From the NCBI RefSeq assembly GCF_965201005.1, contig NZ_OZ241747.1:2480001-2544000 (forward strand): a stretch of DNA of 64,000 nucleotides, in the 5' to 3' direction. The notes beneath the pieces were generated by a model that did not search any database, was not told the origin of the DNA, and saw only the letters and a program-made list of their open reading frames with translations. The stretch is from Mucilaginibacter_A sp965201005. Its GTDB lineage: Bacteria > Bacteroidota > Bacteroidia > Sphingobacteriales > Sphingobacteriaceae. The position numbers and the translations under genes were made by a program. Shown here piece after piece: positions 7,741 through 17,246 of the stretch (position 1 is its first letter; every line of letters begins with the position of its first letter).

Positions 7741-8922
7741 TTATTTAATTTTTCCTTCTGCTTGTAGTTTTGCTGCCGCTTCCATCATCATCATGCCACT
7801 AAGCTGTGTAGTAAGATCAACACTGCCCGTGGGTTTCTGGGTCCAGTCTGGCCCTGCCAGATAAGCGGGCTTAGCGATACCAACTGTATATAAGTACAAG
7901 GCGTTGTTTTGCAGGAAAGCTGCAATTTTAGCACTACTGGCAGCATCTAAAGCAGAAATATCTGTAAGTGCAGTCAGATACCTTACATCGATTCCTTTAA
8001 ACAGGCCACCATCTCCCTGACCTTCATTTTTCAGCACACCAACAGATACCATACGTGAATCCGTTATGGCAGTATTGGCCGTAAGCACGGCATCTGCAAG
8101 ATAACTTGCATCCTTTGTAGCATTATATAGTTCTATGGCTGCCCCGATGAAAGCACCCTGATTATAAGTATAAATGTTTTTATCAACAGCTCCGGTTCCT
8201 GTGCTGTTGATACCATCATATACTATACCTGTTGTTGCATCCACTAAAGTAGTTTTCATCCAGGAGTATAAATCTTTGGCCAAAGTCAGGTCATTAGCGT
8301 TATTCTGCAACTCATAAATCCGGGCAGCTAAAATAATGGCATTAGCCGTAGAAGGCGTATTTTTATAATTAAGCTGAGTTTTACGCCAGGCAATGCCCCC
8401 ACCCTGACTGCTGTTGGAACCCGTTTTTATATCGGTATATATAAGTTGCGCCACGGTTAAGTAATCAGCATCATTTGTAGCATTATAAGCCCTGACACAG
8501 GCGTTTCCCATCCAGCCCATATCATCATAATAATCATTGAAATAAGATCCGCCATTGGTAGCTTTTAAACCTGTAAGGAGAGCTTTCATCCGCTGCGTAT
8601 ACTTTGTGTTTTTGGTACGCAGGTAAGCATCGGTAAGCACGTCCAGCATGTGTGCCTGTGGCCAGTAGTTGAAAGCAGTATTTCCGGTATTGTTCTGAAC
8701 GAAGTAATTTCCGTTGGCCGAAAGGTAAGTGCTGTAAGTTTTGCTTTGCATAGAATCTGCAACGGCAGCATACGCATTGGTTGCAGGCGTGGTTGTACCA
8801 CCAGTACCGGTAACAGGGTTTACAGGGACCGGCGAATTACCTCCTTTAGAACAGGAGCTTAAAACTGCTATGGTTAGCAGTAGGTATCCGGCCATCCGGA
8901 AATTAAAATTGTTGAATTTCAT
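7741..8922 (-). CDS. Glycoside hydrolase family 76 lipoprotein (putative alpha-1,6-mannanase)
   Basis: A 393-residue exported lipoprotein with a lipobox Cys at residue 24 (VLSSC). It then has a Ser/Pro/Thr-rich linker and an (alpha/alpha)6-barrel GH76 domain. The adjacent catalytic aspartates characteristic of GH76 are visible in NDYYDDMGW (Asp133-Asp134). GH76 enzymes cleave internal alpha-1,6-mannosidic bonds in yeast or bacterial mannans. The gene lies downstream of susC-susD-susE on the same strand, but a strong hairpin and repeat A4 separate it from susE, so it may be transcribed separately. The mannan substrate of the locus is inferred from this gene alone. Confidence 0.88.
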   Translation of the reverse strand: MKFNNFNFRMAGYLLLTIAVLSSCSKGGNSPVPVNPVTGTGGTTTPATNAYAAVADSMQSKTYSTYLSANGNYFVQNNTGNTAFNYWPQAHMLDVLTDAYLRTKNTKYTQRMKALLTGLKATNGGSYFNDYYDDMGWMGNACVRAYNATNDADYLTVAQLIYTDIKTGSNSSQGGGIAWRKTQLNYKNTPSTANAIILAARIYELQNNANDLTLAKDLYSWMKTTLVDATTGIVYDGINSTGTGAVDKNIYTYNQGAFIGAAIELYNATKDASYLADAVLTANTAITDSRMVSVGVLKNEGQGDGGLFKGIDVRYLTALTDISALDAASSAKIAAFLQNNALYLYTVGIAKPAYLAGPDWTQKPTGSVDLTTQLSGMMMMEAAAKLQAEGKIK

Positions 8923-8958
8923 AAGAGCTTATTATAATTTGTATATGAAAAAAATGAC

Positions 8959-8973
8959 AATGCTTCTTTTAGC
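8959..8973 (+). repeat. Solitary short motif, TC form
   Basis: AATGCTTCTTTTAGC lies about 37 bp upstream of the GH76 start codon (8922) and is followed by TTAAAATCAG as at other copies. The gap 8923-9282 otherwise contains only element A4, another reverse motif and the hairpin at 9242-9280. Confidence 0.75.
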
Positions 8974-9018
8974 GTATTAAAATCAGTGGTGTGCACCATT
9001 CATCTTTAAAAAATATAG

Positions 9019-9165
9019 AGCCAGTTTAAATTTTTTACTGATAAAATGACAATGCTTCTTTTATTCGGTAAATTTTGTTTTTGTAATTGTTGCCAATATA
9101 AAAACCCACCAAATTTTAGGTGGTAAAAGAAGCATGGAAATACTTTGAACAAATATTAAACAGGC
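9019..9165. repeat. Composite repeat element, copy A4
   Basis: A 147-bp element. The left arm is AGCCAGTTTAAATTTT (9018-9033), the right arm is ATTAAACAGGC (about 9155-9165), and the inner motifs are AATGCTTCTTTTATT (9051-9065) and GGTAAAAGAAGCAT (9122-9135). A further exact reverse motif (GATAAAAGAAGCAT, 9191-9204) lies just outside, as in A2. Confidence 0.75.
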
Positions 9166-9241
9166 AATAGAAAAGCTAAGGTTCTAATGGGATAAAAGAA
9201 GCATGAAAACCAAATTTGAACTTCCCTACAGATCGAATTTA

Positions 9242-9280
9242 AATCATTGGGTTATTGCTTGAAACAATAACCCAATGATT
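9242..9280 (-). terminator. Strong hairpin terminator after susE
   Basis: A perfect 16-bp inverted repeat (AATCATTGGGTTATTG and its complement) with a 7-base loop lies two bases past the TAA of the SusE-like gene on the minus strand. It is A+T-rich, with a weak T-run following in the minus direction. It should end or attenuate the susCDE transcript before the GH76 gene. Confidence 0.75.
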
Positions 9281-9282
9281 GA

Positions 9283-10413
9283 TTATTTTATGGTAACCGT
9301 ATTATTGTAATTAGCCAAAGCAGGACTAAAATTAACGTTGATACTGGAGTTTTTATTGTTGGTGGCCGGAAGCAGCTTAAAGCAATAATCAAACTGCGAA
9401 TTGTTTACCGGATAGACATAAAAGTAAGACGGCAATGTTGTGTTGTTTGGGTCAGGATTATCTGAGTTTTTACTTCCATACCATTCTAACGATTGTTTCC
9501 CGCTGGCATCTGCTACTGTAAACTGATATTTGTAACGGCTATCCAAACCATACGACTGTTGCGGGATAGAAATGGTTGTAGTAGTTTCCCACTGGCTGTT
9601 TCCGATATAAGGAAGCGTTAATGTGACTTTACCCAATGGCGCAGACCAAAAACCTACAGAAACAATTTGAGTAAGCGTTGCAGAAGCCGTAGTAAGGTCA
9701 ACAGAAATACGGTAAACACCTTTATTGGTAACTGTTGTACTGCCGTTTAACTGAACAGAAGTACCGTTTTGTAACGAATATGTCGTAGGCGTCCCGCTGT
9801 TTTTATCTACCAGTGTATAAGTGCCCGGTTGCAAAGAAGTGTAAAGTTCAAAAACACCGTCATTAATTTTTTTCATGGCGATTGCTTTAGTAATATCAGC
9901 ACCGGCCTCCGTAGCCGTTCCGGTGAGGTACAACGATGCCGGCAGTACGGCAAAACCGGCAGGTCTGTTTAGCTGGATGATGCGGCTGCTTTTGCTTACC
10001 TGCTTATTAGCTACTTTAGAAACAATCACCGTCCACTTTAATGTACCACTGCTGGAAGATGCTATGCCGCCCATAGAAGCTATCGTATTCAGTAATTTTT
10101 GGCTGATGGTTGCCTGTGTTTGTACGCCAGAACCATCAGAAAGGACTTTGTATATCGGATTGCTAAAATCTCCTGTTGGTTTGTCAAAAGCTATTTCGTA
10201 TAGTACCAGATCCTGGGTTGAACTGGCGTCCCATTGAAACACAATCCCTGAACTTGATTTAGGATCCAAACTAAAACTAGCCTGATCGGCAGGTAAATTA
10301 AGTTTGCTCACAGCCGCAACATTGGTATCAAGCACATGAACATCCTTTTTGCAGGAGGTAAAAGCAACAGCCCCAAACAGGAGCATCATACTTATAGTGA
10401 ATATTTTTCTCAT
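9283..10413 (-). CDS. SusE-family outer-membrane lipoprotein
   Basis: A 376-residue SusE/SusF-like surface glycan-binding protein. It opens with MRKIFTISMMLLFGAVAFTSC, giving a lipobox Cys at residue 21. An N-terminal SusE Ig-like domain follows (LPADQASFSLDP to about residue 130), and the rest consists of beta-sandwich repeats likely to bind starch-like or mannan chains. The open frame extends upstream to 10599, but that part overlaps susD and lacks family similarity, so I start at ATG 10413, 28 bp after the susD stop. It is the third gene of the sus operon. Confidence 0.85.
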   Translation of the reverse strand: MRKIFTISMMLLFGAVAFTSCKKDVHVLDTNVAAVSKLNLPADQASFSLDPKSSSGIVFQWDASSTQDLVLYEIAFDKPTGDFSNPIYKVLSDGSGVQTQATISQKLLNTIASMGGIASSSSGTLKWTVIVSKVANKQVSKSSRIIQLNRPAGFAVLPASLYLTGTATEAGADITKAIAMKKINDGVFELYTSLQPGTYTLVDKNSGTPTTYSLQNGTSVQLNGSTTVTNKGVYRISVDLTTASATLTQIVSVGFWSAPLGKVTLTLPYIGNSQWETTTTISIPQQSYGLDSRYKYQFTVADASGKQSLEWYGSKNSDNPDPNNTTLPSYFYVYPVNNSQFDYCFKLLPATNNKNSSINVNFSPALANYNNTVTIK

Positions 10414-10441
10414 TTTTTTATCAACATTGAAATTTTGTGAA

Positions 10442-12085
10442 TTAATAACCCGGGTTTTGGATGAGATTGGCATCTTTCTGCAAATCATTATATGGAATAG
10501 GCCACAAGTAGTTTTTGGCAGGGTCAAAACGGCGTAACTGCGCCCGGATATAACCATTATCAACTGTCGGGTCGCCACTAAATTTGGCACCATGTGCATA
10601 ACCGTTCAATACAATTTCAGAAAGTTTCCAGCGGTTGATATCTTCTGTACGAGTACCTTCCATAGCCAGTTCTACCCTGCGCTCTCTCCTGATAAGGTTG
10701 GTCATATCTGCATTACCGGGATAGTTTAGTGCATTAGCATCAGTAAATCCGGCACGCTGGCGCAGCAGCATTATTGTTTTATTCCATACATCTGCATTCA
10801 TTTGACCCAGGCTGTTTTCTGCCTCAGCATAATCTAATAAAATTTCTGCCCAGCGGATAAGATGCAGGTTTAATCCTGATGCTAATGCAGGCAGGTGGTT
10901 AGGATCAAAATATTTATGCCAGTAATATCCTGTAGAAGAAACGGACTGAACAGCAGGCCGGTATTCATTCGGGCGGTTAGAATTAGGATCGGTTCCGGGT
11001 TTAATGTAGATAATCTGGGTAGAGCCATCAGGGTTTAAAAACTTGTATTGATCATAAACAATAGTAGCTGTAAGCCTGGGATCACGATTAACGTAAGGGT
11101 TATTTTCATTATAGCCGGATGTTGGGTCAGTAATAGGTTTGCCGTTCAGCATAATGTAATCATTGACCAGTTCTTGCGTTGGTGCCATTCCATTATCACG
11201 TGCACCAACCGATATAGGGGCAAAATCATAATAATCACCCCAGGTCCTGCCTGTTACACCTTCCTGATATTGCAGTGCCAGCATCGTTTCTGTATTGTTT
11301 TTATTTACTGCCGTGTTGCTAAACAAGTTATTATAATCACTTGCTAATTTATAGTTACCATAAGTTCCCGAGGTATTCATTAACTTTTCACAAATAGTAA
11401 CCACATCGGCCATTCGGTTACCCTGATAAAGCAACACACGTGCTTCTAAAGCCAAAGCAGCACCATTGGTAATACGCCCGTTATCAGCAGATGAATACTG
11501 ATCTTTTGACGGAAGTACAGCAGCACAAGCTTCCAACTCCGTAGTAATAAAACTAAGTACAGTTGCTTTACTTGCGCGGGATTGTGTTTTGGATTCATCA
11601 GCACTGATGATGGTTGTGATGAGGGGCACATCGCCCCAATGCGTTATCAGGTAGAAATAATGAAATGCCCTGATGAAGCGTACTTCGGCTTTCATCCGTG
11701 TAATTGTGGCAGCATCTAAGGTTTTGTTTTTATCAACGTTGCCTAAAAATAAATTACATGAATTAATGCCTGAGTAATGAAAACTCCAGTCGTTCAGAAA
11801 TTTATCCAATTGTGAATTATATGAACCTGAGGCTACGGCAGTTACATTCCCTGTTGCACCGCCTCCGGGCGCATAAGCATTGTCTGACATGGCATCGTTA
11901 TAAAAGAACATGCCCGAGTTGTACATGCCACTGTAATTGTTGTTCAGGGCATTATTTACATTGAGGCTGGTTGTGTAAAAGTTCAATTCTGTAAACGTAT
12001 TGGTAGGCGCCAGATCAAGCTTTTTACAACTGCTTGCAACAACAGCAGACAGGGTTACAAAAAGCAATTTTTTAAAATATTTCAT
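10442..12085 (-). CDS. RagB/SusD-family nutrient-binding outer-membrane lipoprotein
   Basis: A 547-residue SusD homologue with a lipobox Cys at residue 20 (VVASSC). TPR-containing helices follow, with the typical elements EVRFIRAFHYFYLITHWGDVPL, RAGF and the C-terminal RRERRVELAMEGTR...DINRWK (each visible in order). SusD caps the SusC transporter at the cell surface and presents oligosaccharides to it. It sits 175 bp after susC; the gap contains repeat element A5, an unusual insertion between two genes that are normally nearly contiguous. Confidence 0.95.
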   Translation of the reverse strand: MKYFKKLLFVTLSAVVASSCKKLDLAPTNTFTELNFYTTSLNVNNALNNNYSGMYNSGMFFYNDAMSDNAYAPGGGATGNVTAVASGSYNSQLDKFLNDWSFHYSGINSCNLFLGNVDKNKTLDAATITRMKAEVRFIRAFHYFYLITHWGDVPLITTIISADESKTQSRASKATVLSFITTELEACAAVLPSKDQYSSADNGRITNGAALALEARVLLYQGNRMADVVTICEKLMNTSGTYGNYKLASDYNNLFSNTAVNKNNTETMLALQYQEGVTGRTWGDYYDFAPISVGARDNGMAPTQELVNDYIMLNGKPITDPTSGYNENNPYVNRDPRLTATIVYDQYKFLNPDGSTQIIYIKPGTDPNSNRPNEYRPAVQSVSSTGYYWHKYFDPNHLPALASGLNLHLIRWAEILLDYAEAENSLGQMNADVWNKTIMLLRQRAGFTDANALNYPGNADMTNLIRRERRVELAMEGTRTEDINRWKLSEIVLNGYAHGAKFSGDPTVDNGYIRAQLRRFDPAKNYLWPIPYNDLQKDANLIQNPGY

Positions 12086-12108
12086 TTTGATATTTTTTAA
12101 TAATTAAG

Positions 12109-12243
12109 AACCTGCTTCAAAATTGTCCAGCGTATTTGATGCTTCTTTTATCGTATAAAAAACATAAACACTTTTTATATTTTTTTGGATGAGCGTAATA
12201 CAAATTTTGTGGGCTAAAAGAAGCATTGCTATTTTTTAACAGT
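12109..12243. repeat. Composite repeat element, copy A5, between susC and susD
   Basis: A 135-bp element in the susC-susD intergenic gap. Forward motif GATGCTTCTTTTATC is at 12138-12152 and reverse motif GCTAAAAGAAGCAT is at 12213-12226. The outer arms (CCTGCTTCAAAATTG, 12111-12125, and a TTTTTTAACAG segment near 12231-12242) are diverged. Any transcript of the sus operon must read through it. Confidence 0.65.
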
Positions 12244-12260
12244 AATTGTTCAACTGGTTT

Positions 12261-15200
12261 TTAAAAGGTCAAATCTAAACCTGCCCCGTAAAATACTGGC
12301 AACGGATAACTACGGCCACTACTTGAATTGGTAAAGCTTACATTATTGTTAAATTCTGTACTTTCCGGATCTATAAATTTCAGTTTGGTTAAAGTGTATA
12401 GGTTTTGAGCACTTAAAGATATCCTGAGCCTTTGGATACCAGCACGCTGGGTTAAAGCTGCGGGCAATGTATAACCGATGTTTACATTCTTCAGCCTTGC
12501 ATAAGCAGCATTTAATTTGTAAATGTCTGAACCGTCGCGCCAGTTGTTCGTATTTGAATCAGAACCAATTACCGCTAATCGAGGATAAGTGGCACCTGTA
12601 TTGGAAGGCGTCCAAAAATTGGTTTGATTTTCAAACAATGTATTTCCGTAATTATAGTGGAAAGGTTCTACCAGTTCTCCTCTGATAAATTCAGTACGTT
12701 TACCTACTCCTTGTATAAATACCGACAGGTCAAATCCTTTAACTGCTAAACGGTAAGTAAAACCAAAAGTGTATTGCGGAAAAGGATTGCCCAACGGCAC
12801 CATATCTTTTTGATCGATTACACCATCTTTGTTTTGATCTACGTATTTAAGGTCTCCAGGCGCAAGATTAAGGCCAGCTGGTTTTGCAGAACTTTGAACT
12901 TCTGCCGCGGTTTGAAATATACCGGCAGTTTTATAACCATAATACTGCGTAATAGGCTGACCTACCTGACGTAGCAGGGAGTATTCGCCCAAACCTTGGA
13001 TTTGTTGATCAGACCCATAACTTAATGCTAGTAACTTGTTGCTGCTGTTGGCTATGTTGAAACTAAAACTTTGGCTAACAGAGGAGTTACTTTTAAGATT
13101 ATAAGTAATGATAGCTTCCCAACCTTTGTTACCTACTTTAGAAATATTATAATTTGGCAGCCCGGCACCAAACAATGCAGGAACATCAGTTCGTCCTGCC
13201 AGGATATTGCTGGTTTTCTTATCAAAATAATCAAAAGATGCAACCAGTTTGTCGTTCAAAAAGCTGGCATCTACACCCAAATTCAATGTGGTGGCTTTTT
13301 CCCAGGTCAAATTCGGGTTTCCTAAAGCATAACCGGCTCCGCTAACTGCTGTATTGTTAAAGGCGTAAGCATTATTGTAGGAGTTATAACGAGTTTGATA
13401 TTGATAAGCGTTTACGTTTTGATTACCAAGTGTACCATAAGATGCACGAAACTTTAAAGTATTAATCACATTGGTCACAGATTTCATAAACGATTCCTCC
13501 GAAGCCAGCCAAGAGCCTGCTACTGAAGGAAAAAAAGCTGCCCTGTGGCCTGCTGCAAATTTAGATGACCAATCTTCCCTGAAATTACCCTCTAAAAAAT
13601 AACGGTCTTTATACGAATAGTTCAGACGGCCAAAAAACGAATCTAAACTTGTTTCGAGTGTATTGCTGATGGTATTGTAAGAATTGCTCGGATCAAGTGT
13701 AGTACCTGTGGTAGGAGTACCAAGCTGAGGATCGGTATAAAGTTGTTGTACCTGACTGGTTTTTGAAGTATATGATTCATTAGATACGCCCAAAAGCACT
13801 TTGAATTTATGCTCCTGTATCTGTTTGTTATATTCAGCCAAAAACTGCGGTGTTAAGAATATATTGTTTAAGTTGTTGTTAAAAACGGCCCTGTCTGTGT
13901 TCGAGGTGCCGGAGGGATAATCATAAACCTGTATTCTTCTGATAAATGTACCAGCGTCAGTAAGCGTTGCGCCCATGATGCCGGTCAGCTTGATGTCTTT
14001 GGTAACGTTAAATTGTGCGTTTAGCGAACCAAAAAACTCATCACCTGTACTTAGGTTGTAGCCGCCATTTTGCGCGGTATTGAGCACATTAAATTCGGAA
14101 GCAACCTGGTTGGTGAGGTATCTTCCCTGATTATCCTGCCAATTATAGTTGTAAGGTACCCTGTTGGCATCAGCAAAAATGTTATTATCGCCTGCGGTAT
14201 TAGATTTATTTTCATTACGATTGTAACTTAAAATCAGGTTTACCCGCAGTTTGCCGATATTAGTGGTTTGGTTCATACGCAGGTTGTATTTATCATAACC
14301 GTAATTAGCACCCGAACCACCATTACCTATGATGTTGCTTAACTGGTTTTGATAGCCGCCTGAAATAAAATAAGAACTGGTTGGGCCGCCGCCGGTAATG
14401 GCAACGTTTTCAGATAAAAGCGGTGCATTGTGCAAAACGTGGTTTACATCCCAGGTGCCGTTACCTTGCGCCTGTAATTGGGCAATTTGGTCGGGTGTGT
14501 AAGCCGGAGGTAAGCCTGAGTTGACTAATGATTCATTTTTATAATAGGCATTGTCCCAGGAATTTACTTTTTTCAACAGTACATCCGGATGTTGTATGCC
14601 GAAACTGCTGTTGAAAGTTATGGTAGGTTTTTGGTTTAAACTACCGCTTTTGGTTGTAACCAAAACAACTCCGTTGGCAGCCCTGGAGCCGTAAATGGCA
14701 GCTGCACCGGCATCTTTTAAAACAGATACACTGGCAATATCGTTGGGGTTTAGCGTTTGGATATTTCCACCGATGATACCGTCAATAACAATTAATGGCG
14801 AATTGTCTCCAGTAGTGCTTATCCCCCGAATGTTGATATTGACGCCACTTCCCGGTTCAAAATTTGTTTGTTGGATAATTAAGTTTGGGGATTCGCCCTG
14901 CAAAGCCTGTAAAGGGTTTAACACAGGCTTGTCTGCAATATCCTTTGCGGTTACTTGATTAACCGCTCCAGTCAACGAGATGCGGCTTTGAGTACCATAA
15001 CCTACTACCACAACTTCGTTTAAGGCTGTTTTATTTTCCTGAAGTTTGATATCGAAGGTAGTTCTGTTGGCAACCGGGATTTCCTGTGTTGCAAACCCGA
15101 TAAAGCGAAATTGAAGCACTGCGTTCTGATCGGCAACGGTGATAGAAAAATTACCATCTACATCAGTAACTGCTGCATTTGTTGTGTTTTTTTCTAAAAT

Positions 15201-15647
15201 AGTTACGCCGGGCAGCGGCAACCCTTGCGCGTCTGTTACTTTTCCTCTTACAGTTACGGCCGCTTTAACACTGCTGGTTCCTGAAAGCTTACGGGTGATC
15301 AGGATCGTGGTGTTTTCAATAGTGTAGGTAAGTGGTTGCCCGCTTAAACAAATATCCAAGGCTTGCTTCAAACCAATATTAGTTAAATTCACGGTTACCA
15401 ATTTTGCAAGTTTTAAGTCTTCAGCTTTATACAGAATATCATAATTGGTTTCTTTTTGGATCCTGTTAAAAATCTCCTTCAATTTGGCCTGTTTGAAACT
15501 GAGTGTAACTTCCTGGGCATAAGTTGCCGCTGATGCTTGCAGTACGGTAACTGTAAGCAATACAATCATTAACTTAATGGTAAGCAACGGTTTATAGTGG
15601 CAGCGTGGTTGCATACCTCTGATAAAAGCGGTAAAATTATTATACAT
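12261..15647 (-). CDS. SusC/RagA-family TonB-dependent receptor with STN domain
   Basis: A 1128-residue outer-membrane transporter. In order it has a signal peptide, an STN (secretin/TonB N-terminal) signalling domain at about residues 48-118, and a carboxypeptidase-D-like domain from about 128 (VRGKVTDAQGLPLPGVTI). It then has the SusC plug (NEVVVVGYGTQSR, DVSVLKDAGAAAIYGSRAANGV-type region) and a 22-strand barrel ending in Phe. The STN domain marks it as a trans-envelope signalling receptor that contacts the FecR anti-sigma factor encoded upstream. Together with SusD it would import oligosaccharides using TonB-ExbBD energy. Confidence 0.95.
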   Translation of the reverse strand: MYNNFTAFIRGMQPRCHYKPLLTIKLMIVLLTVTVLQASAATYAQEVTLSFKQAKLKEIFNRIQKETNYDILYKAEDLKLAKLVTVNLTNIGLKQALDICLSGQPLTYTIENTTILITRKLSGTSSVKAAVTVRGKVTDAQGLPLPGVTILEKNTTNAAVTDVDGNFSITVADQNAVLQFRFIGFATQEIPVANRTTFDIKLQENKTALNEVVVVGYGTQSRISLTGAVNQVTAKDIADKPVLNPLQALQGESPNLIIQQTNFEPGSGVNINIRGISTTGDNSPLIVIDGIIGGNIQTLNPNDIASVSVLKDAGAAAIYGSRAANGVVLVTTKSGSLNQKPTITFNSSFGIQHPDVLLKKVNSWDNAYYKNESLVNSGLPPAYTPDQIAQLQAQGNGTWDVNHVLHNAPLLSENVAITGGGPTSSYFISGGYQNQLSNIIGNGGSGANYGYDKYNLRMNQTTNIGKLRVNLILSYNRNENKSNTAGDNNIFADANRVPYNYNWQDNQGRYLTNQVASEFNVLNTAQNGGYNLSTGDEFFGSLNAQFNVTKDIKLTGIMGATLTDAGTFIRRIQVYDYPSGTSNTDRAVFNNNLNNIFLTPQFLAEYNKQIQEHKFKVLLGVSNESYTSKTSQVQQLYTDPQLGTPTTGTTLDPSNSYNTISNTLETSLDSFFGRLNYSYKDRYFLEGNFREDWSSKFAAGHRAAFFPSVAGSWLASEESFMKSVTNVINTLKFRASYGTLGNQNVNAYQYQTRYNSYNNAYAFNNTAVSGAGYALGNPNLTWEKATTLNLGVDASFLNDKLVASFDYFDKKTSNILAGRTDVPALFGAGLPNYNISKVGNKGWEAIITYNLKSNSSVSQSFSFNIANSSNKLLALSYGSDQQIQGLGEYSLLRQVGQPITQYYGYKTAGIFQTAAEVQSSAKPAGLNLAPGDLKYVDQNKDGVIDQKDMVPLGNPFPQYTFGFTYRLAVKGFDLSVFIQGVGKRTEFIRGELVEPFHYNYGNTLFENQTNFWTPSNTGATYPRLAVIGSDSNTNNWRDGSDIYKLNAAYARLKNVNIGYTLPAALTQRAGIQRLRISLSAQNLYTLTKLKFIDPESTEFNNNVSFTNSSSGRSYPLPVFYGAGLDLTF

Positions 15648-15706
15648 TTGAATGTTGGGTTAATTTATAATTGGTGTAAAGAGAAAGTAATCACGGTTGT
15701 TCAAGA

Positions 15707-15867
15707 AGCTGTTTATAAAACGATCGGACTTATTTGCCATGCTTCTTTTATCACCTAAAATCTGGTGTTTTTTTTGTATATTTTTTCATCGGCAATAATT
15801 TATAAGATCCAAAATTTACTGGCATAAAAGAAGCATCTAACTGTCTTCAATAAAATTTTAAAAGCTT
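15707..15867. repeat. Composite repeat element, copy A6
   Basis: A 161-bp element filling the 300-bp gap between fecR and susC. The left arm is AGCTGTTTATAAAAC (15708-15722) and the right arm is AAATTTTAAAAGCTT (about 15853-15867). Inner motifs are CATGCTTCTTTTATC (15738-15752) and GCATAAAAGAAGCAT (15822-15836). No promoter box was recognised with confidence beside it. Confidence 0.7.
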
Positions 15868-15947
15868 TAACCCGGCTTTGGGACAATCTCCCGTCGGTGC
15901 CGTAAACACTTCTGGTTTTTGAGTAACCGTTTATCAAAAACAGCATT

Positions 15948-17162
15948 TCATCCGGTCACGGTTATCCTCCTTCCTGTAATTGAAAAGTGAATATTTCCGA
16001 TTTTTTCAAGGTAGTGCAACAATTCTGCAATCGTTTTTGAACGATGAAATGTCCCTCCAAACTTTTGAGCATCTACCGAGCCTAAAAGCTGAACATCTAC
16101 ATCGTACCAGCGTGCAACTTTTTTCATGATACCGGCAATACTTTCATCATTAAAAATAAAATAGCCATTTTTCCAGGCCATCACTTCATCAGTTTTTGCT
16201 TCGGTTACTTCAATATCATCGGATTGATAACCGATATTTGCCTGCTGGCCGGGTTTTAGCAAATAGGATGACTGATGTTTGGTTATCAAAATAGAACCTT
16301 CCAACAAAGTAGTTGAAGTTGTTTCGTCATCCGGGTAAGCGGAAATGTTAAAATGAGTGCCTAATACCCTGATTTCCCCGTTTCCGGTGTTTACATAAAA
16401 AGGTTGGTGAACATTTTTTGCAACTTCAAAGTAAGCTTCGCCACTTAATTTTACCCTTCTGTCTTTACCATCAAAAGTGGTTGGATAGGTGATAGAAGAT
16501 GCTGCATTAAGCCAGATTTTTGTACCGTCGGCCAAGATCACCTGATATTCGCCTCCTTTGGGCGTGGTTAAAGTGTTGTACCTAACCTGCTGTATAATAG
16601 ACGGTTTGCTTTTGCTTGAGTTATATACAATTTGTCCATTGCGCGTTTTAAGCACTTGTGTGTTTCTGTTTTTAACCACTACGCCGTTTGAGGTTTGGTT
16701 TAAAACCAGTTCCTTTCCGTCATCTGTTGTTAAAATCGCTTTTGTACTACCGGGTAAAATAACCGTGTTTTTTCCGGGATGCAAATTATGTTTATTGGCA
16801 ACCATTTCGGCAGGGTGCTTTTGAAACACAATCAACCCAATGGCAAACACAACCAACAATACTGCAGCTGCTTTAAACCATGTTCTGTTATATAATTTAA
16901 TATTTTGGGATTGGTTGTGTGGTATATCAGGGGAAGCAGCCGTATAACGGGAATCAGAAATTATTTTTTTCCAAACAGCTTGTTTCCGTGCAGGAAACAG
17001 GTCAGAACCTTTTTCTAAGTTTAATAAATCTTCTGAAACAAAACCTTCTATTTTGCTGAGGTCTGCATTTTTTAAATACACCAATAGTGCTATACGATCT
17101 TCCTGATTGATCGTATCATTAAAATAATCATGCAACAAGCTTTTCAGCTTTGCTTCGTTCAT
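15948..17162 (-). CDS. FecR-family anti-sigma factor
   Basis: A 404-residue inner-membrane protein. A cytoplasmic N-terminal region (~1-90) would hold the sigma factor, and one membrane helix lies at about residues 96-114 (FKAAAVLLVVFAIGLIVF). The periplasmic FecR domain (TPKGGEYQVILADGTKIWLN, AASSITYP) and a C-terminal DUF4974-type domain (VARWYDVDVQL ... KTIAELLHYLEK) follow. It transmits the SusC STN signal to the ECF sigma factor encoded 84 bp upstream. The order sigma-fecR-susC-susD is the standard arrangement in this phylum. Confidence 0.93.
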   Translation of the reverse strand: MNEAKLKSLLHDYFNDTINQEDRIALLVYLKNADLSKIEGFVSEDLLNLEKGSDLFPARKQAVWKKIISDSRYTAASPDIPHNQSQNIKLYNRTWFKAAAVLLVVFAIGLIVFQKHPAEMVANKHNLHPGKNTVILPGSTKAILTTDDGKELVLNQTSNGVVVKNRNTQVLKTRNGQIVYNSSKSKPSIIQQVRYNTLTTPKGGEYQVILADGTKIWLNAASSITYPTTFDGKDRRVKLSGEAYFEVAKNVHQPFYVNTGNGEIRVLGTHFNISAYPDDETTSTTLLEGSILITKHQSSYLLKPGQQANIGYQSDDIEVTEAKTDEVMAWKNGYFIFNDESIAGIMKKVARWYDVDVQLLGSVDAQKFGGTFHRSKTIAELLHYLEKIGNIHFSITGRRITVTG

Positions 17163-17246
17163 GTTCTATCGGTTTATATTGGCTCGAAAGGTTTGAGTAC
17201 ATATAAAGAACACAGAGCTAAGCCGATAGGACTATCGGGGGAAAAA

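Noticed and set aside
10414..10599. 62-residue extension of the SusE-like protein
   Set aside because: It overlaps susD out of frame and lies before a perfect lipoprotein signal peptide.
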